A stretch of DNA of 64,000 nt from Colwellia sp. 1_MG-2023 (GTDB lineage Bacteria; Pseudomonadota; Gammaproteobacteria; Enterobacterales; Alteromonadaceae). Shown here piece after piece: positions 61,180 through 64,000 of the stretch. Position 1 is the stretch's first letter, and each line of letters begins with the position of its first letter. The stretch lies in NCBI RefSeq assembly GCF_030546755.1, contig NZ_JAUOPE010000007.1, forward strand, positions 162,703 through 226,702, in the 5' to 3' direction. The notes under the pieces were generated by a model, which saw nothing but the letters and a program-made list of their open reading frames with translations, was not told the origin of the DNA and did not search any database. The translations under genes were made by a program, and so were the position numbers.

Positions 61180-62816
61180 CTCTGATTCTCATCTTTATTA
61201 TTTATAATTGCTTGTGCGGCATTTTTTGCCGTTAAAATACATCCGGATAAAAATGTTCCTTCTAAAGAACGCTTTCCACATGCCCCGCCACCACCAAAAC
61301 CTGCCGCTTCTCCAACACAATATAAGTTTGGCATAACGTCCCCATTTTCTTTAAGTACTTGGCTTTTTAAGTTGGTTTGTATTCCCCCTAAGCTTTTTCG
61401 ACTAATCAAATGCAAGCGAATTGCAATCAATTTTTGTTTTTTACTGCTTTTAACAATAGGCTTGGGTTGACAAGTTCTTAATTTATCAGGCCTCCATTGA
61501 CGCGCATGATTAATACGCCTGATCTGTTCATCATTTTGTAAGTTTGACGGCTTGTGCAATTCATCGTCATAACGGTCAATTTCATCTTGGATAACTGCTA
61601 ACTTGATATATTTTTCATCGGTGAGTGCGTTCATTTTGTCGGTTAATTCAACCAAGGTGTCAGCACAGATAAAATCTTCACTTTCATCACTTAACTGCCT
61701 GATCAAACGCTTATTACCGAATAATATTTCTTTCAAAAAACTCAATAGTTTCTTATTTTTTATCGAGGGATTATGAAGTGAACCAGACACAGCAAGTTCT
61801 TTTTTGGCAATGGTTTCGTTGAGAATTTGCCAAGTCCATGGCTTTTCTTGTTTAACTACTTGCTGGCATAAATAGTGAGTATCAAAACCTGTCACTAATG
61901 GCATAGGCCCAATACGCTCACCAAGATGATTTAACCAAACAGCAGATTTACAAGGAATTAAACTTAGCCCATGATTTTCAAACTCAGCTTGTGGATGATG
62001 AATTCCCGCCGCATAGTTCCACATTTTATCGGCATGAGTGATGTTGCCACCAATGTCACTAATGTGTTCATGAAGTTTTCCATCTGATAAAGGGTTGGCA
62101 CCATTTAATACTTTTTTACTAACAGTATTGTCTTGATACGGCCAATGTTCTTTCACTTTTTCTAAACTGCCATTAATTCCACCGCAGGCAATAATGGTGT
62201 TCTTTGCGCTAATTTTAAATTTTACATCATTTAACTCATCACTCACTTGTACGCCAATACACTGTTGATTTTCAAGCAAAGTAGCTAATACTTTATGTTG
62301 ATGAAAAATCGTTAATGCGCCACTCTTTAAAAAAGGAGTTAATAACCTGATAATAGTCTCAATTAGCTGCCAACCTGTGCCCCATAAAACATGATAACGT
62401 GGCAAAGAATTACCTGGTTGATATAACCCTCGTTCCACCCAATTAACGGCAGGTAAAAAACCTAAGCCTATTTTTATTAACCATTGATAGACTTTTTCAT
62501 GATTGTGCTCGGCATATTCTTTCGCCCAAGCTTTAGGCCAAATATCTTGCTCTGTAAACTCTGCAAAACTATGCCAATCTTTTAACAATGTTTTCGCAGA
62601 GTCAGGAATTTTCATCTTTTTTTGTTGCGCTGTCTCTGTTAACGCCATACCACCAAAAGCCCAACGAGCTAAACCACCTAAATTTTCTGGGGTATCTCGA
62701 TCAATAAGCATCACTTTTTGACCTACTTGCAGCAATTCAAGCGCACTGACAAGGCCGGCTATACCACCGCCAGCAATCACAGTATCACATGGTAAAAGTT
62801 TTTCTTGTTCCATCAA
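61176..62816 (-). CDS. FAD-binding dehydrogenase (KstD / fumarate-reductase-like)
   Basis: 546 residues. N-terminal FAD dinucleotide-binding VIAGGGIAGLVSALELL and LIDRD, and a C-terminal FAD-binding block NLYCVGEAAGFGGGGACGKRSLEGTFLSGC. The arrangement is that of the 3-ketosteroid delta1-dehydrogenase / fumarate-reductase flavoprotein superfamily, whose members dehydrogenate or reduce C-C bonds next to a carbonyl. No signal peptide. First gene of a coupled pair with the TPP enzyme, divergent from a LuxR regulator. Substrate unknown. Confidence 0.87.
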   Translation of the reverse strand: MMEQEKLLPCDTVIAGGGIAGLVSALELLQVGQKVMLIDRDTPENLGGLARWAFGGMALTETAQQKKMKIPDSAKTLLKDWHSFAEFTEQDIWPKAWAKEYAEHNHEKVYQWLIKIGLGFLPAVNWVERGLYQPGNSLPRYHVLWGTGWQLIETIIRLLTPFLKSGALTIFHQHKVLATLLENQQCIGVQVSDELNDVKFKISAKNTIIACGGINGSLEKVKEHWPYQDNTVSKKVLNGANPLSDGKLHEHISDIGGNITHADKMWNYAAGIHHPQAEFENHGLSLIPCKSAVWLNHLGERIGPMPLVTGFDTHYLCQQVVKQEKPWTWQILNETIAKKELAVSGSLHNPSIKNKKLLSFLKEILFGNKRLIRQLSDESEDFICADTLVELTDKMNALTDEKYIKLAVIQDEIDRYDDELHKPSNLQNDEQIRRINHARQWRPDKLRTCQPKPIVKSSKKQKLIAIRLHLISRKSLGGIQTNLKSQVLKENGDVMPNLYCVGEAAGFGGGGACGKRSLEGTFLSGCILTAKNAAQAIINNKDENQR

Positions 62817-62891
62817 CTAACCACCTGTTAGCATAAAATTATCTTAATATTCTTTTAATTAACTGAATTTGACTATAGTAAAAATTACCTA

Positions 62892-63872
62892 ATGAATGAA
62901 ACTTTGATGAAAAATACTGACGTTGATAAGTTTATTAGCCAACTTTATCGTGGAGCGCTCAATGTATCTTTAGCAGATTTTCCAACCTGGGCATTAGATC
63001 TCCTTAGGCAAGTGATACCTTTTGATGGCGCGATTTGGGGGACAGGTCATACATCAACTAAAACATTTCATACCCAGATAACTCTAGATGTCTCTGATGA
63101 TATATTTACTAACCTCTTAACATATCTACCTATAAACCCTATTTTCGCCCAAATAACTGAACGTTTAGGTACAGCAATTAATATGAGTGATGTCATAGAT
63201 GATGATAATTTTTATCAATCAGAGCTTTATCATAAATGTTTTAAACCCTGTGATATTGAAAGAATTTTAAGTTCAATAAATGTTGATGAACGTAGTGGTA
63301 TTTTTACCTTGCTCACACTATACCGCTATGATCGAGCACATTTATTTACTAAAGCGGAACAGAGCTTACAAAGCCGATTGCTTTATCACTTAATGAGTTG
63401 CTTCGCTTATCGTCAATTATCAGAAATTTCAATAGATACAAAATCAGTTAAAGCTGCAGAAAGTAACCAAATCAATGCTTTATGTGACGCCAAAGGAATT
63501 TACCATTGTGTTACACCACAATTTTTTGCCGTGCTTGATGAACATATGCCACAAGCCTCTCATCAAACGTTTCCGCCTGATTTATTAAAAAATAATGATG
63601 AACTGATCAAAGGTAACTTACATTTTTCAGTAAAAGCTGTCGGGGAATTATTTAAAATTTCAATAAGGATCATCGATCAATTAGACATATTAACTACGCG
63701 GGAGAAAGAAGTTATTGAAGGGGTTTGTCAGGGACAAACCTTTAAACAAATCGCAAAAACGCTAACGCTTTCACCTTCAACAGTGTCAAATCATTTATAT
63801 CGAATTTATATCAAATTAGGAATAAATACCCGCAGTGAACTAATTGAATTGGTACAAAAGAAAAGAGAGTAA
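62892..63872 (+). CDS. LuxR-family regulator
   Basis: 326 residues. C-terminal LuxR HTH at about 259-320 (LTTREKEVIEGVCQGQTFKQIAKTL then STVSNHLYRIYIKLGINTRSELIE). The N-terminal part is PAS/GAF-like in character (LLRQVIPFDGAIWGTGH) rather than an autoinducer-binding domain, so quorum sensing is not implied. Divergent from the flavoprotein-TPP operon across 75 bp and likely its regulator. Start: ATG 62892 or ATG 62907. Confidence 0.9.
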   Translation: MNETLMKNTDVDKFISQLYRGALNVSLADFPTWALDLLRQVIPFDGAIWGTGHTSTKTFHTQITLDVSDDIFTNLLTYLPINPIFAQITERLGTAINMSDVIDDDNFYQSELYHKCFKPCDIERILSSINVDERSGIFTLLTLYRYDRAHLFTKAEQSLQSRLLYHLMSCFAYRQLSEISIDTKSVKAAESNQINALCDAKGIYHCVTPQFFAVLDEHMPQASHQTFPPDLLKNNDELIKGNLHFSVKAVGELFKISIRIIDQLDILTTREKEVIEGVCQGQTFKQIAKTLTLSPSTVSNHLYRIYIKLGINTRSELIELVQKKRE

Positions 63873-63926
63873 AATGATATTGGGTTTTAATATAGTATAG
63901 GGATTGTTCAGGATTTTAAACAAAAG

Positions 63927-64000
63927 TGGCGGAGTGGACGGGACTCGAACCCGCGACCCCCGGCGTGACAGGCCGGTATTCTAACCAACTGAACTACCAC
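63927..64000 (-). tRNA. tRNA-Asp (GTC), 5' end cut by window
   Basis: Read on the minus strand, the sequence has an encoded 3' CCA, TTCGAGTC T-arm, anticodon loop CTGTCAC with anticodon GTC and D-arm AGTTCAGTTGGTT. The acceptor stem implies a missing 5' GGA, so three bases lie outside the window. Closely like the E. coli tRNA-Asp. Confidence 0.96.

Overview
The window looks like a chromosomal segment of a low-GC marine gammaproteobacterium of the order Alteromonadales, most likely Colwelliaceae (Colwellia/Thalassotalea type). This is inferred from gene order and protein character: smc-zipA-ligA opposite cysZ, carAB-dapB, gcvR-bcp-perM-bepA-arsC-like-hda-purMN, a membrane-anchored FadE with FadR-like operators, and TonB receptor plus TPR-sulfotransferase pairs. 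I could not run a database search, so the genus is a guess.

Layout. (1) 1-17.1 kb is an accessory catabolic region. It holds a truncated class III aminotransferase, two similar LysR regulators, a beta-lactamase-fold lipoprotein, an MFS transporter, a TPR-sulfotransferase, a TonB-dependent receptor, a nitrilase-family amidase, a MocR/GabR-type regulator with an unusual C-terminal extension, and gabT/gabD. The genes fit uptake and stepwise breakdown of an amide or lactam of an omega-amino acid down to GABA or a homologue, then to succinate. (2) 17.2-50.7 kb is conserved housekeeping: DNA ligase, ZipA, SMC, CysZ, GreA, carbamoyl-phosphate synthase, DapB, an FKBP isomerase, an NhaC antiporter, BamC, GcvR, Bcp, PerM, a TusA-like protein, BepA, Hda, PurM and PurN, and a double-module U32 protein. 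(3) 50.8-59.4 kb is lipid metabolism: fadE, an acyltransferase, a TetR regulator, an aldehyde dehydrogenase and a second acyl-CoA dehydrogenase, several with FadR-like palindromes upstream. (4) 59.4-63.9 kb holds an unusual operon of a thiamine-diphosphate enzyme and a KstD/fumarate-reductase-like flavoprotein beside a LuxR regulator, then tRNA-Asp cut by the window end.

The most interesting signal is a set of four direct-repeat operators (CTGG-type repeats, start-to-start spacing exactly 23 bp in all four). They lie upstream of the lipoprotein hydrolase, the TonB receptor, the nitrilase-family gene and, more distantly, the MocR gene itself. They match the direct-repeat style known for MocR regulators such as TauR and GabR, and tie the scattered genes of region 1 into one probable regulon. 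A 319-bp element with 20-bp terminal inverted repeats sits between bcp and perM and looks like a non-autonomous mobile element or a structured intergenic repeat.
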